A stretch of 64,000 nucleotides of DNA from Micavibrio sp. UBA7657 (lineage in GTDB: Bacteria; Pseudomonadota; Alphaproteobacteria; Micavibrionales; Micavibrionaceae), in assembly GCA_002483465.1 (NCBI GenBank), contig DLHX01000001.1:124238-188237 (forward strand), written 5' to 3'. Made by a program: the position numbers and the translations under genes. Positions 1-8,434 of this stretch are shown here, piece by piece. Positions within the stretch are counted from its first letter, which is position 1, and the number at the start of each line of letters is the position of its first letter. Below the pieces are notes generated by a model, which saw only the letters and a program-made list of their open reading frames with translations, did no database searches and was not told the DNA's origin.

Positions 1-732
1 TGAGGCGCCGAATGCAACCCCGATCGCCATGGCGAAGACCGCCAGCGTGAATAATTCCCGCGATCGCGTCTTGTTGACCGCCGTCAGCAGCCACGGCAGG
101 ATCCGCTTGCCCGCAACCAGCATAATGAGAATGAAAAGGCCGATCTTCCCCAAAGCTATGAACAGTTGTTGTAATGGCGAACCCGCCGTTGACACGCCCG
201 CATCATCGGCCGCTAGCGCCGGGATCAAAACGAGCGCCAAAATCATCGCCAGATCTTCGATCACCAGCCAACCAATCGCGATATGCCCGTGCATGGTCTG
301 AACAAGATTTCGCTCCTCGAACGCGCGCAAGAGAACAACGGTCGATGCAACCGAAAGCGACAGGCCGAAGAGAATGCTGCTTTCCCAAGGCCAGCCCCAC
401 AGATGCGAAATCCCCGCGCCGAGCGTCGTCACGATGGCGATCTGCGACAGCGCGCCCGTCAGCGCGATTTTTTTCACTTCCATAAAATCATTCAGCGAGA
501 AATGAAGCCCGACGCCGAACATGAGGAGGACGATGCCGATCTCCGACAATTCTTCGGCAATGCCGACATCGACATGGAAGCCCGGCGTATAGGGCCCGAC
601 CAGGATGCCCGCGATCAAATAGCCCACAATCGGGGGGATTCGCAGCTTCGAAGCAATCAACCCGCACACGAAAGCCGCGCTCATGCCGATGGCGAGCGTG
701 GTAACGAGCGGTAAATCGTGCCGGACAGCCAT
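1..732 (-). CDS. ybaL: YbaL/KefB-type cation:proton antiporter, N-terminal part
   Basis: This is the first 244 residues of a CPA2-family monovalent cation/proton antiporter of the inner membrane; the rest lies beyond the left edge. The reading frame is open from an ATG at 732 to base 1. Successive hydrophobic helices are visible, with the family motif GYLIAGILVGP near residues 37-47 and LMFGVGLHFSL near residue 75. The sequence resembles E. coli YbaL more than KefB or KefC, judged from memory of the N-terminal pattern. Whether the C-terminal TrkA-N (NAD-binding) domain is present cannot be seen. The gene is divergent from the thioredoxin-like gene at 886. The family assignment is firm; the ion and the physiological role are inferred. 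Confidence 0.88.
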   Translation of the reverse strand, partial: MAVRHDLPLVTTLAIGMSAAFVCGLIASKLRIPPIVGYLIAGILVGPYTPGFHVDVGIAEELSEIGIVLLMFGVGLHFSLNDFMEVKKIALTGALSQIAIVTTLGAGISHLWGWPWESSILFGLSLSVASTVVLLRAFEERNLVQTMHGHIAIGWLVIEDLAMILALVLIPALAADDAGVSTAGSPLQQLFIALGKIGLFILIMLVAGKRILPWLLTAVNKTRSRELFTLAVFAMAIGVAFGAS

Positions 733-819
733 GAAACCCTGAACTTTTGAATGTTTATCGGCTTTATTGTGACATGAAATGGCCCGGAATTAAACCCGCG
801 CAGGCCCAAAACCCACGTC

Positions 820-863
820 TTGACAAGCAATGGCACCAGACTAGATAGTTAGGACTACTAACT
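820..863 (+). promoter_or_regulatory. Promoter with inverted-repeat operator, likely MarR-controlled
   Basis: A consensus -35 hexamer TTGACA lies at 820-825, followed at 16 bp by TAGATA as -10. A perfect inverted repeat, AGTTAG-GACTA-CTAACT, spans 847-863 and overlaps the -10 and the expected transcription start. A dyad with short arms at this position is typical of a repressor operator. The MarR-type regulator encoded immediately downstream is the obvious candidate ligand-responsive repressor, which is inference. Confidence 0.6.
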
Positions 864-885
864 TTAACAAAAAAGGAAAAATCCC

Positions 886-1134
886 ATGTCTGCTAAAGCC
901 GTATTTTACCATGCCGGTTGCCCCGTCTGCGTGTCCGCCGAGCAAAAAGTCCTGAACCTCGTCGACCAGGACAAATATAAACTCGAAGTCGTGCATTTCG
1001 GCAATGCAAAAAACCGCATCGCCGAAGCCGAGAGCGCAGGCGTTAAATCCGTCCCCGCCCTCTTGATCGACGGCGAGGTTCTTCACATCAATTTCGGCGC
1101 CAGCCTTGATGACGTAAAGAAAATTGTAGGATAA
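886..1134 (+). CDS. Small thioredoxin/glutaredoxin-fold protein with CPVC motif
   Basis: An 82-residue protein with a thioredoxin-like layout: a first strand (AVFYHAG), then the redox motif CPVC at residues 12-15 followed by a helix, and a cis-proline segment (SVPALLIDG) near residue 57. It is about the size of a glutaredoxin or a thin thioredoxin domain and has no signal peptide, so it should act in the cytoplasm as a thiol-disulfide oxidoreductase. An AAGGA ribosome site precedes the ATG at good spacing. It is followed by a strong terminator and then by a MarR regulator whose C-terminus is Cys-rich, which suggests a redox or thiol-stress pair. The substrate is unknown. Confidence 0.8.
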   Translation: MSAKAVFYHAGCPVCVSAEQKVLNLVDQDKYKLEVVHFGNAKNRIAEAESAGVKSVPALLIDGEVLHINFGASLDDVKKIVG

Positions 1135-1141
1135 AAAACGG

Positions 1142-1178
1142 GCGTGAAGTAGGCTGGCCTCTTCACGCTCAATTTTTT
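1142..1178 (+). terminator. Rho-independent terminator
   Basis: An 8-bp stem GCGTGAAG/CTTCACGC encloses a second stem AGGC-TG-GCCT and is followed by a run of six T. It separates the thioredoxin-like gene from the MarR gene, so full-length transcription of the regulator would need readthrough or its own weak promoter. Confidence 0.8.
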
Positions 1179-1190
1179 CGGCCCCGTAAT

Positions 1191-1757
1191 TTGTGCATGA
1201 TTGTTGAGGAAAAAATATTATCGGCGCTCGAGCGCCTTCACACCGTCACCCGCTCCTCGCTGCAAAAAGCGGGGCAGCAGCAGGGCCTTTCGCCTTTGCA
1301 TGCGCGCATCCTGCACCGCCTTCAATCAGGCCCGCAGACAATTTCCGCTCTCGCTCTGGCATTCCGCATTTCCAAACCGACGGTCAGCGATTCCGTCGCC
1401 GTGCTGCTCGAACGTAAATTTGTCAAAAAATATGCCGATGAAAAAGACGGCCGCAGCCATAAAATCGGCCTGACCGCTGCCGGTGAAAAGCAGGCGTTAT
1501 TGCTGAGCGCCTATGCCGCGCCGTTCCTGCAATCCGTCGGGCAGATGGATGATCTGCAAAAACAAGCCTTGTGGGCGGCATTACTGAATCTTTTGAAAAT
1601 CATGCAGGGCCAGGGACTCATCCCGCACGACCGCATGTGCTCCACCTGCAACCATTTTCAGGAAACCGGCGATGGCGGCTTTTGCCGCCTCATGCAGGTT
1701 CCGCTCGCCATAGCCGATCTGCGCATCGATTGCCCCGAGCACGAACGCGCCGCGTGA
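1191..1757 (+). CDS. MarR-family regulator with Cys-rich C-terminal tail
   Basis: A winged-helix regulator of up to 188 residues. The MarR core includes LSPLHARILHRL, the recognition-helix region ISKPTVSDSVAVLLE and the wing DEKDGRSHKIGLT, followed by a dimerisation helix. After residue about 145 comes an extra tail with the pattern CSTC...FC...DC, i.e. MCSTCNHF, GGFCRLM and RIDCPEHE, which could bind a metal or sense redox state. The frame can begin at a TTG at 1191 or, more likely, at the ATG at 1197; neither has a clear ribosome site. It probably regulates the CPVC protein just upstream through the dyad at 847-863. The ligand is unknown. Confidence 0.85.
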   Translation: MCMIVEEKILSALERLHTVTRSSLQKAGQQQGLSPLHARILHRLQSGPQTISALALAFRISKPTVSDSVAVLLERKFVKKYADEKDGRSHKIGLTAAGEKQALLLSAYAAPFLQSVGQMDDLQKQALWAALLNLLKIMQGQGLIPHDRMCSTCNHFQETGDGGFCRLMQVPLAIADLRIDCPEHERAA

Positions 1758-1764
1758 TATTGGA

Positions 1765-3312
1765 TTAAATTTTTTCTGGATTTAAAATCGACGTCAGGAG
1801 CTCTTCGAGCTTGCCCATTTCCACCGGCTTGATCAGGTGATGATCGAATCCGGCTTCCTTCGACTGGCGCTTGTGTTTTTCCTGGCCCCAGCCCGTCTGC
1901 GCGATAAACACCGCGTCTTTCATGCCCGGAATTTCGCGCATCAAAGGGCACAGCTCATAACCCGTTATCCCGGGCAGGCCGATATCCGTCATCACGATAC
2001 GCGGCTGAAATTTCTCCGCCGCTGCCATAGCCTCTTTTCCATTGAAGGCTAGCTGAACATCATGGCCCTGCAATTCCAGCATCCAGCCCAGCGTGCGCGC
2101 TGAATCGACATTATCATCGATCACCAGCACGCGCGTGCCGGCTGGCTTCTCCTCTGGCTTGCTTTTATCGTTACTCTCCTCGCTAACCTGCGCGGAAGAA
2201 CCCGGGAGCGTAACGACAAAATCGCTGCCTTTATTTTCACCTTCGCTGAAGGCCTCAACCCGCCCGCCATGCATCTCGACGAGCTTTTTCACCAGCGTTA
2301 AACCAATGCCAAGCCCGCTCTGCGAACGCTCGATCGTGCTGTCGACCTGCAGGAACATGTCGAATATACGCGGCATCATGTCCGGAGGAATGCCGATGCC
2401 GTTATCGGCGACATGAATGACGACATTCTCGCCTTCCTTGCGACCGGAAACTGAAATTTTCCCGCCGCGCCTTGTATATTTTGCGGCATTATTCAGCAGG
2501 TTCGCAAACACCTGCGACAAACGCACCATATCGCCATCGATATAAACCGGCTCCGGAGGCAGATCAAGCTTTAGATAATGGTCAAAAGAATTGATAACCG
2601 GTCGCGATGTTTCCATTGCATTGTTCAGGAGAGACTCCAGCGTAATGCGTTCCTTTTGCAGCGTAATTTTATCGCGCGTGATGCGCGACACATCCATCAA
2701 ATCATCAACCAGCCGCACCATCTGGTTGATCTGGCGCTCCATCATTTCGCGCGCTTGGGCCTTTATGCTTTCACTCGCCTTGTCCGAACGGAAAATCGCC
2801 AGCGCATTGCGCAAGGGCGCCAGCGGATTGCGAAGTTCGTGCGCCAAAATCGCCAGGAATTCATCCTTGCGCCGCTCGCCTTCACGAAGCGCGTTTTGAA
2901 TTTCGATCCGTTCGGTGATATCGCGCGCGACTTTCGACGCGCCGACAATCTGGCCGCTCTCATCGCGGATCGGTGAAACAGTAATCGACAAATTCACCAG
3001 CTTGCCACTCTTGGTAAGACGCACGGTTTCGAAGTGATCGACGCGCCGCCCGCCACGGATGCTTGAAATAATGTGGTTTTCTTCCTCGAATCTGTCTTTA
3101 GGAATGATCAGGGAAATATGCTGGCCGATTGCCTCTTCGGCGGTATAACCGAAAATGCGCTCCGCGGAATTATTCTACGTTGTGATGACACCGTTGAAAT
3201 CCTTACTGACAATGGCGTCATCGCTTGACTGGATAATCGCGGCAAGCCGCGCGCGGGAAAGATCCGCGCCTGACTCCGGGGCAACGTTATTTTTCAGCAC
3301 GGGCACTGACAT
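1765..3312 (-). pseudogene. PAS hybrid histidine kinase interrupted by an in-frame amber codon
   Basis: Read from an ATG at 3312, the frame gives 45 codons, then TAG at 3177-3175, then continues open to 1765. The full length would be 515 residues. Across the stop the sequence reads as one PAS domain: NGVITT, stop, NNSAERIFGYTAEE. The family usually has Trp at this place, so a TGG to TAG change is the simplest reading. Downstream are the rest of the PAS/PAC segment, the HisKA box with phospho-acceptor His (AHELRNP, about residue 158), an HATPase domain (DNGIGIP, GLGIGLTL) and a C-terminal receiver domain (VIDDN, VMTDIGLPG). A GTG at 3024 could restart a PAS-less 419-residue kinase. It ends 8 bp from the convergent MarR gene. 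The domain calls are firm; loss of function is inferred. Confidence 0.8.
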
Positions 3313-3511
3313 GCGGGGCCATAATCCCTCTTCGTTCTATTTTGCAGAAGCGCCCACTTTATTGAAAACCCGAACTATTGCCAGCTTTTATTATTTGGAA
3401 AGCGCCGGAACTGTATTGATACCACGGGCCTTTTTACTACCAATGCTTGTAAAAAAGCACGGCATTGCATGAATGAGTATAAGATTGTGGTTTGTTACGG
3501 AAATATGATAT

Positions 3512-4024
3512 ATGTCCGCCATGACTGATCTTTCAAAGATGGCAAACACAATTTTCCCGGACCCCAAACGTGGCCCGTTCCGCGTCGGCGTCATTGCCTT
3601 CGACCGGGCGGGAAATTGCCTCGCTTTGCTCAGATCGGACTCGCAAAAAAATTTTCCACGCACATGGGGAACGCCGGGCGGAAAAATAAAGCCGGGCGAA
3701 ACGCCAACCCAGGCCGTCATCCGCGAATTCAGGGAAGAAACCGACGGCGACCTGATATCCCTCACGCCCATATTTTGTGAAGAGCAAAATAAACTGAAAT
3801 TTCTTACATATCTGGGACTTTGCGCCGGGCAGTTCACGCCTGTTCTGAATGAGGAGCACATATCTTTCCGGTGGCAGCCTTTTTCAGACTGGCCGAAACC
3901 GGCATCACCCGGCATGCAATCGATAGTCGATCATGAACAATTGCCCGAAATCATCCGGCAATATGACGAGACGAATATATCCGGCCCCGTCACAAAGCCC
4001 TCGCCTGAAAACAACCGCCCTTAA
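3512..4024 (+). CDS. Nudix hydrolase
   Basis: A 170-residue protein with a complete Nudix box, GGKIKPGETPTQAVIREF followed by REET, which matches the GX5EX7REUXEEXGU metal-binding signature except that the final hydrophobic position is less clear. Members hydrolyse nucleoside diphosphates linked to another moiety; the substrate cannot be deduced. An alternative ATG lies at 3524 and neither start has a strong ribosome site. The gene converges with the DEAD-box helicase and the stop codons overlap by four bases. It is divergent from the broken histidine kinase. Confidence 0.85.
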   Translation: MSAMTDLSKMANTIFPDPKRGPFRVGVIAFDRAGNCLALLRSDSQKNFPRTWGTPGGKIKPGETPTQAVIREFREETDGDLISLTPIFCEEQNKLKFLTYLGLCAGQFTPVLNEEHISFRWQPFSDWPKPASPGMQSIVDHEQLPEIIRQYDETNISGPVTKPSPENNRP

Positions 4025-5235
4025 GCAGCCATTCTTGCATAGCGCGGACGCTCTTTAAAACGGCGCTTTTTCGATCCGCCCCTTTTTCCGTACGGCTTAT
4101 GATTATGGCGATCCTGCTCTTTACGACCTTGCTCTTTTCGCTCGGGGCCCGCAGCCGAAGGATTAAGCAATCTTTCAATCGCCCGCCATTTATCGGCTTC
4201 CTGCGGCGAGATAAAGCACAACGCCGAACCTTCCGCGCCCGCGCGCGCCGTGCGGCCCATGCGGTGGATGTAATCTTCCGCGACCTGCGGCAGATCGTAA
4301 TTGATCACATGCTCAATATGCGGAACGTCAAGACCGCGCGCGGCGATATCCGTCGCAACCAGGATCCTGAAATTTTTCCTGCGGAAATTATTCATGACCT
4401 TCGTGCGCTGGTTTTGCCTCAGATCGCCATGCAGCGCATCGGCTTCGAAACCGTCGCGGCATAATTTGGTCGCCATTTTTTCGGAGCCGTATTTGGTCTT
4501 CGAAAAAATAATGACGGACCCTTCGCGCTTGTAAAGCTGCTGAACCAGCTCCTCATATTTCTTTTCATGCGCGATATGAACGATTTCCTGCTTGATTTTC
4601 GGCGCGACGACATTCGTCTCGCCAACAGCAACGCGCTCCGGCTTGGTCAGGTATTTTGCCGACATCTGGACAATCGCGTTCGGCAAGGTCGCCGAAAACA
4701 TCAATGTCTGACGTTGCGCGGGAAGATATTTTAAAATCCGGTCCAACTGAACGCCGAAACCCATATCGAGCATGCGGTCCGTCTCGTCGAGAACGAGGAA
4801 ATTCGTATTGATCAGCTTGAGCCCGCGCTCCAGGTGATCGTTGATCCTGCCGGGCGTGCCCACGATAATGCGCGGGCGCTGGCGTAATTGCTGAAACTGC
4901 TTGCCCATGGGCTCGCCGCCGATAATAAAGGCGGTCTTGATCGGGCTTTGCGGCCCGAGCAGCTGGTGAATGACATCCATAACTTGTTTGGCCAGCTCGC
5001 GCGTCGGCGTCAGCACAAGCGCGTTGCCGTGCGGATTGCGAAGCACCGCTTCAACCAGCGGAATGCTGAATGCAGCCGTCTTGCCGGTACCCGTCTGGGC
5101 CGAACCCAGTATGTCCCTGCCCTGCAACGCGAACGGAATTGCTTTTTCCTGAACGGGCGTGGGCACGGTGTAATTCATTTTCGCCAGGGAAGCGTTCAGC
5201 TCTTGCGATAGGCCGAAGCCTTCAAAATTTTTCAT
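4021..5235 (-). CDS. DEAD-box RNA helicase (DETD variant), RhlE/CsdA-like
   Basis: An ATP-dependent RNA helicase of 404 residues. It shows the Q-motif region (PTPVQEKAIPFALQGRD), motif I (AQTGTGKT), Ia (PTRELA), Ib (TPGRI), motif II as DETD instead of DEAD, motif III (SATLP), motif IV (IIFSKTK), V (ATDIAARGLDVP) and VI (YIHRMGRTARAG). The tail is short and strongly basic (KKRRFKERPR), typical of RNA-binding extensions. The start at 5235 is chosen because the protein then begins MKNFEGFGL, as in the family, with a purine-rich AGAAAGAAA ribosome site; a frame extension upstream lacks this. It lies downstream of a cold-shock gene on the same strand, so a role in RNA unfolding or ribosome assembly at low temperature is plausible. 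Confidence 0.92.
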   Translation of the reverse strand: MKNFEGFGLSQELNASLAKMNYTVPTPVQEKAIPFALQGRDILGSAQTGTGKTAAFSIPLVEAVLRNPHGNALVLTPTRELAKQVMDVIHQLLGPQSPIKTAFIIGGEPMGKQFQQLRQRPRIIVGTPGRINDHLERGLKLINTNFLVLDETDRMLDMGFGVQLDRILKYLPAQRQTLMFSATLPNAIVQMSAKYLTKPERVAVGETNVVAPKIKQEIVHIAHEKKYEELVQQLYKREGSVIIFSKTKYGSEKMATKLCRDGFEADALHGDLRQNQRTKVMNNFRRKNFRILVATDIAARGLDVPHIEHVINYDLPQVAEDYIHRMGRTARAGAEGSALCFISPQEADKWRAIERLLNPSAAGPERKEQGRKEQDRHNHKPYGKRGGSKKRRFKERPRYARMAA

Positions 5236-5320
5236 TATTTTTCTTTCTGAAATGACGCTGTACCGCATCCGGTTTAGAACCCGGACACGGCACATGCGCT
5301 GATTTTTATTATTGAGTTAG

Positions 5321-5539
5321 TTAGGCGGCTTCTTTCAGATTAACCGCGCTGTTTTTGCCCTTTTTCGGGTCAAGCTGCAGTTCGTAGCTGATTTTCTGGC
5401 CTTCGCGCAGTGTGCGCATACCTGCTTTTTCAACGGCGCTGATGTGAACGAATACGTCTTCGCCACCACCTGCAGGCTGGATAAATCCAAAGCCTTTTTG
5501 CTCGTTAAACCATTTTACTGTACCTGTGCTAGTCGACAT
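5321..5539 (-). CDS. Cold-shock domain protein (CspA family)
   Basis: A 72-residue single-stranded nucleic-acid-binding protein that is one cold-shock domain. RNP1 appears as KGFGFIQP and RNP2 as VFVHISAVE, with the usual start [10 protein letters not shown]. The ATG at 5539 follows GGAAGAAAC, a good ribosome site; an upstream in-frame ATG at 5557 is less likely. It precedes the DEAD-box helicase on the same strand with an 85-bp gap, a common functional pairing for RNA chaperone and helicase. Confidence 0.95.
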   Translation of the reverse strand: MSTSTGTVKWFNEQKGFGFIQPAGGGEDVFVHISAVEKAGMRTLREGQKISYELQLDPKKGKNSAVNLKEAA

Positions 5540-5864
5540 GTTTCTTCCTTTATTCAACTATGGTGTTATGCGCTCCGCACTATGCGAAAACGCTATTCAG
5601 CCTCTATGAGGCTTCAGCCTATAAATTGAACTTTGCGGAAAAAAAGTGAGAATTCTAATTTCACGTACCCTTAAATGGCGGATACTTTTCTGTAAGCTCG
5701 GCCCTCAATTAGGAGGACATTTATCAACTGCGCGGGTTTTATGACAGGTTTAGGGTTATCTGTCAAACATTTGCAAAATAGAGGCTTTTTGCCCCCTTGC
5801 GGACTTTTGGCGCTCTGAAGCTGAACTCAGGCCCTCAGCCTTGCTATGTCGTTGATATTGTTGA
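5540..5864. other. Intergenic region, leader of cold-shock gene
   Basis: No gene is supported here. The part next to the cold-shock start probably holds its promoter and a long 5' leader, as is usual for csp genes. A short hairpin AGCCTC-TAT-GAGGCT lies at 5599-5613. Toward 5865 the sequence follows the end of the liv operon, with no convincing terminator on the minus strand. An AGGAGG lies near 5710 but has no start codon at proper distance. Confidence 0.4.
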
Positions 5865-6581
5865 TTATAATTTGAAAATATTCTGGATCGTCTCGCGCAG
5901 CGCCGCATCGCTTGGCGGGCCGCTGGAGACCACTTTTCCCTGCCGCAGCACATAGGCATGATCGACGATATCGAGCAGCGATTTGAGATTATGCTCGACG
6001 ATAACGAACGCGGTGCCGAGGCGCTGATTGATCTCTTTCACCTTCAGAAACACTTCCTTCACCAGCTTCGGCGCAAGGCCGAGCGACGGCTCATCGAGTA
6101 ACAGCAACCGCGGCCGCGTCATCAACCCGCGCGCCAGCACAACCATCTGCTGCTGACCGCCGGATAAAGTCCCCGCTTCGGCATTCCATTTGCCTTCCAG
6201 CGCCGGGAACAGGCTGACGACTTCATCGAGGCGATTTTGAATATCCTTGCGGTCTCTGATGAAATGCACGGCGGTCTCTAGATTTTCTTTCACGCTTAAA
6301 GTCGGGAACACGCTTTTGCCCTGCGGTGTGAAGGACAGGCCGCTCTGCACCATGTCCGGCGGTGCAGGCTTTACCGTTTCACCCTGCCACTGAACCGTGC
6401 CCTGCGAAATCGGCAGCAACCCGAAAGCCGCTTTCAGGATCGTGGATTTGCCCGCGCCGTTCGGCCCGAGAAGCGCAATAATCTGCTTCTCGCCGCACGC
6501 AAGATCAATCCCGCACAACGCGCGGAAGCGGTTATATTCGACATAGACGTTAGAGAGCTGAAGCAACGGCTGCATCGTCAT
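5865..6581 (-). CDS. livF: Branched-chain amino-acid ABC transporter ATPase LivF
   Basis: A 238-residue cytoplasmic ATPase of the HAAT family. It has Walker A GPNGAGKST, the Q-loop region (SFTPQGKSVFPTLSV), signature LSGGQQQMV, Walker B LLLLDEPSLGLAP and the switch His (VIVEHNL). It ends the operon and its start overlaps the livG stop by four bases, so the two are translationally coupled. The length matches LivF, which is shorter than LivG. Confidence 0.95.
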   Translation of the reverse strand: MTMQPLLQLSNVYVEYNRFRALCGIDLACGEKQIIALLGPNGAGKSTILKAAFGLLPISQGTVQWQGETVKPAPPDMVQSGLSFTPQGKSVFPTLSVKENLETAVHFIRDRKDIQNRLDEVVSLFPALEGKWNAEAGTLSGGQQQMVVLARGLMTRPRLLLLDEPSLGLAPKLVKEVFLKVKEINQRLGTAFVIVEHNLKSLLDIVDHAYVLRQGKVVSSGPPSDAALRETIQNIFKL

Positions 6582-7309
6582 TTCCCAAGATACGCTTCAA
6601 GAACGTCCGCGTTATGCAGAACCTCCTGCGGCTTGCCCTGCGCCAGCAGCTTCCCCGCATCCATCACGATGACATGATCGCAAAGCCGCGTGATCAGATC
6701 CATGCTGTGCTCGATCAGGACGATGGTCTTCCCTTTTTTCTTCATGTCCTCGATCAGGCCCGCGATGATTTCAATCGCTTCGGGAAACAGGCCGGAAAAC
6801 GGCTCGTCCAGTAAATACGTATCCGCGCCTGTCGCCATCGCGCGCGTGATTTCCAGCAGCTTGCGCTGACCGTAGGAAAGCCCGTTTGCGAGCACGTCTT
6901 TCTTGTCCCACAGGCTGACTCGGCGCAGCATCTCTTCGGCGCGGGCGAGATCTTCGTTCTTCCTGAACTGGAACAGGGCGCGGAACGGTTTGCGCTCTGC
7001 CATGGCCAGCAGCAAATTGTCGAGAACGCTCATCTGTCCGATCAATCGTCCATCCTGGAACGTCCGCGACATGCCGTATTTGAGAATCTGATGGGGCTTG
7101 ATGCAATGAAGGCGCTGCTTGCTCAGAATAATCGCGCCGTCGCTCATGGGAACCAGGCCGCTTGCCACATGCAGCAACGTGGATTTGCCCGAACCGTTCG
7201 GCCCGATCAGGCCGGTGCACTGCCCTTCCGCGAACTCAATGGAAAGCTCCCTGAGCGCCTGCACTCCCAGAAAATTTTTGCACAGGCAATCGGTCGCAAG
7301 GGCGCTCAT
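6578..7309 (-). CDS. livG: Branched-chain amino-acid ABC transporter ATPase LivG
   Basis: A 243-residue ATPase with Walker A GPNGSGKST, signature LSYGQRKLLEI, Walker B TYLLDEPFSGL and the LivG-type end IVLIEHSMDLI followed by LCDHVIVMDAGKLLAQG. It pairs with LivF as the energising heterodimer for the LivH/LivM permease. It starts three bases after the binding-protein stop codon and overlaps livF. The substrate class (branched-chain or other hydrophobic amino acids, amides or urea-like compounds) follows from the operon, not from this protein. Confidence 0.94.
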   Translation of the reverse strand: MSALATDCLCKNFLGVQALRELSIEFAEGQCTGLIGPNGSGKSTLLHVASGLVPMSDGAIILSKQRLHCIKPHQILKYGMSRTFQDGRLIGQMSVLDNLLLAMAERKPFRALFQFRKNEDLARAEEMLRRVSLWDKKDVLANGLSYGQRKLLEITRAMATGADTYLLDEPFSGLFPEAIEIIAGLIEDMKKKGKTIVLIEHSMDLITRLCDHVIVMDAGKLLAQGKPQEVLHNADVLEAYLGK

Positions 7310-7312
7310 TGA

Positions 7313-8422
7313 TTATTGCGCAGCCGCAGGCTCAACAGCTTCCGGCGCGTTTTCGGAAACGGGCTTGCCGTCCTTCATGACGATCACGGCGGCAGGTGAA
7401 AGAACAACGCCCTTTTCGTCCACCGTCAGGCTGCCCAGCACGCCGTCGTAATCCTTGATCTCATGAAGCTTCTTCACGACATCTTCATGCGATGGCTTTA
7501 CGTTCGAATCCGTGCCTGCCGCTTCATACGCGTTAACCAGCATATTGAAGACATCATAGGAATTCGGCGTGCCGAAGGTCGGCGCTTTTGAGTATTTCGC
7601 CGTAAATTTTTCGTTGAAATCGCTCTCCGCAATCGCCGCGTCGACATACCACATCCCGTTAAACAGGGCGGGCTCCGAAGACAGGCCGAAAGCCTCGATC
7701 GAGGTGATATTGTCCTTAATGCCCGCTTCACGCATCTGCTTGGTCACGATTTCAATTTCAGGCGAGAAGAAAGTCACAACATACAGGTCAGGATTGTCGG
7801 CTTTCGCTTTTGCAATTGCCGTTCTGAAATCTTTTTCACCCGGGTTGATAATCTGGTCGCTGGTTACTTTTATATTTTTTCCTTCGATCTGCTTTAAAAT
7901 TTCATCGCGGATCGCCATGAAACCCTGCTGGTTCAGCCCCAGCAATGCGATGGTCTTGATTCCTTTTTTCTCTAATGTGGAAACCAGCGTGCGCACTTCT
8001 TCCGAAGGCGGCGTCCAGTGAATGAAATTATAATCACCGTCGGCAACGCTTTGCGCGGATGCCAGGCCGAAATGGATCACTTTGCTGCTTTCCGCAATCG
8101 GCGAGACAACGCCGCCGGTGCCCGAGCTGATCGACATGATCGCATCGACCTTGTCGACATTGATCAGCTTGCCCGTCGTCGCGGCCGTGCGCTTGGCTTC
8201 CATGCCGTCATCTTCGAATACGAGCTGGTAATCATATTTGGTATCGGCTCTTAAATCTTCCTTGGCCATGCTCATGCCGTTTTTCAGGCCATCGCCCAGA
8301 TGAGCATTGTCACCCGTGAGAGGGGCGGTGACGCCGATTTTTACGACGGGCTTGTCGGCGGCGAAGGCCGGGAAAGTAAGAACGGCTAACGCCGCAACAA
8401 AAATAACGGGAAACTGTTTCAT
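7313..8422 (-). CDS. livK: Periplasmic leucine/amino-acid-binding protein (LivK/LivJ family)
   Basis: A 369-residue binding protein of the type I periplasmic fold. The N-terminus is a signal peptide (MKQFPVIFVAALAVLTFPAFA, cleavage after AFA) and the mature part begins with VVKIGVTAPLTGDNAHLG, the usual Peripla_BP_6 start. Later segments (ALLGLNQQGF, NPDLYVVTFFSPE) fit the family. It delivers the ligand to LivHM. Unusually, the gene lies in the middle of the operon, after both permeases, and the protein has a short acidic tail (ENAPEAVEPAAAQ). The specific ligand is not determined. Confidence 0.92.
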   Translation of the reverse strand: MKQFPVIFVAALAVLTFPAFAADKPVVKIGVTAPLTGDNAHLGDGLKNGMSMAKEDLRADTKYDYQLVFEDDGMEAKRTAATTGKLINVDKVDAIMSISSGTGGVVSPIAESSKVIHFGLASAQSVADGDYNFIHWTPPSEEVRTLVSTLEKKGIKTIALLGLNQQGFMAIRDEILKQIEGKNIKVTSDQIINPGEKDFRTAIAKAKADNPDLYVVTFFSPEIEIVTKQMREAGIKDNITSIEAFGLSSEPALFNGMWYVDAAIAESDFNEKFTAKYSKAPTFGTPNSYDVFNMLVNAYEAAGTDSNVKPSHEDVVKKLHEIKDYDGVLGSLTVDEKGVVLSPAAVIVMKDGKPVSENAPEAVEPAAAQ

Positions 8423-8434
8423 GAATATCCTCTC

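Noticed and set aside
5700..5830. Short plus-strand frame near an AGGAGG
   Set aside because: The AGGAGG near 5710 is about 30 bases from the only ATG, and the 25-codon product has no recognisable features.
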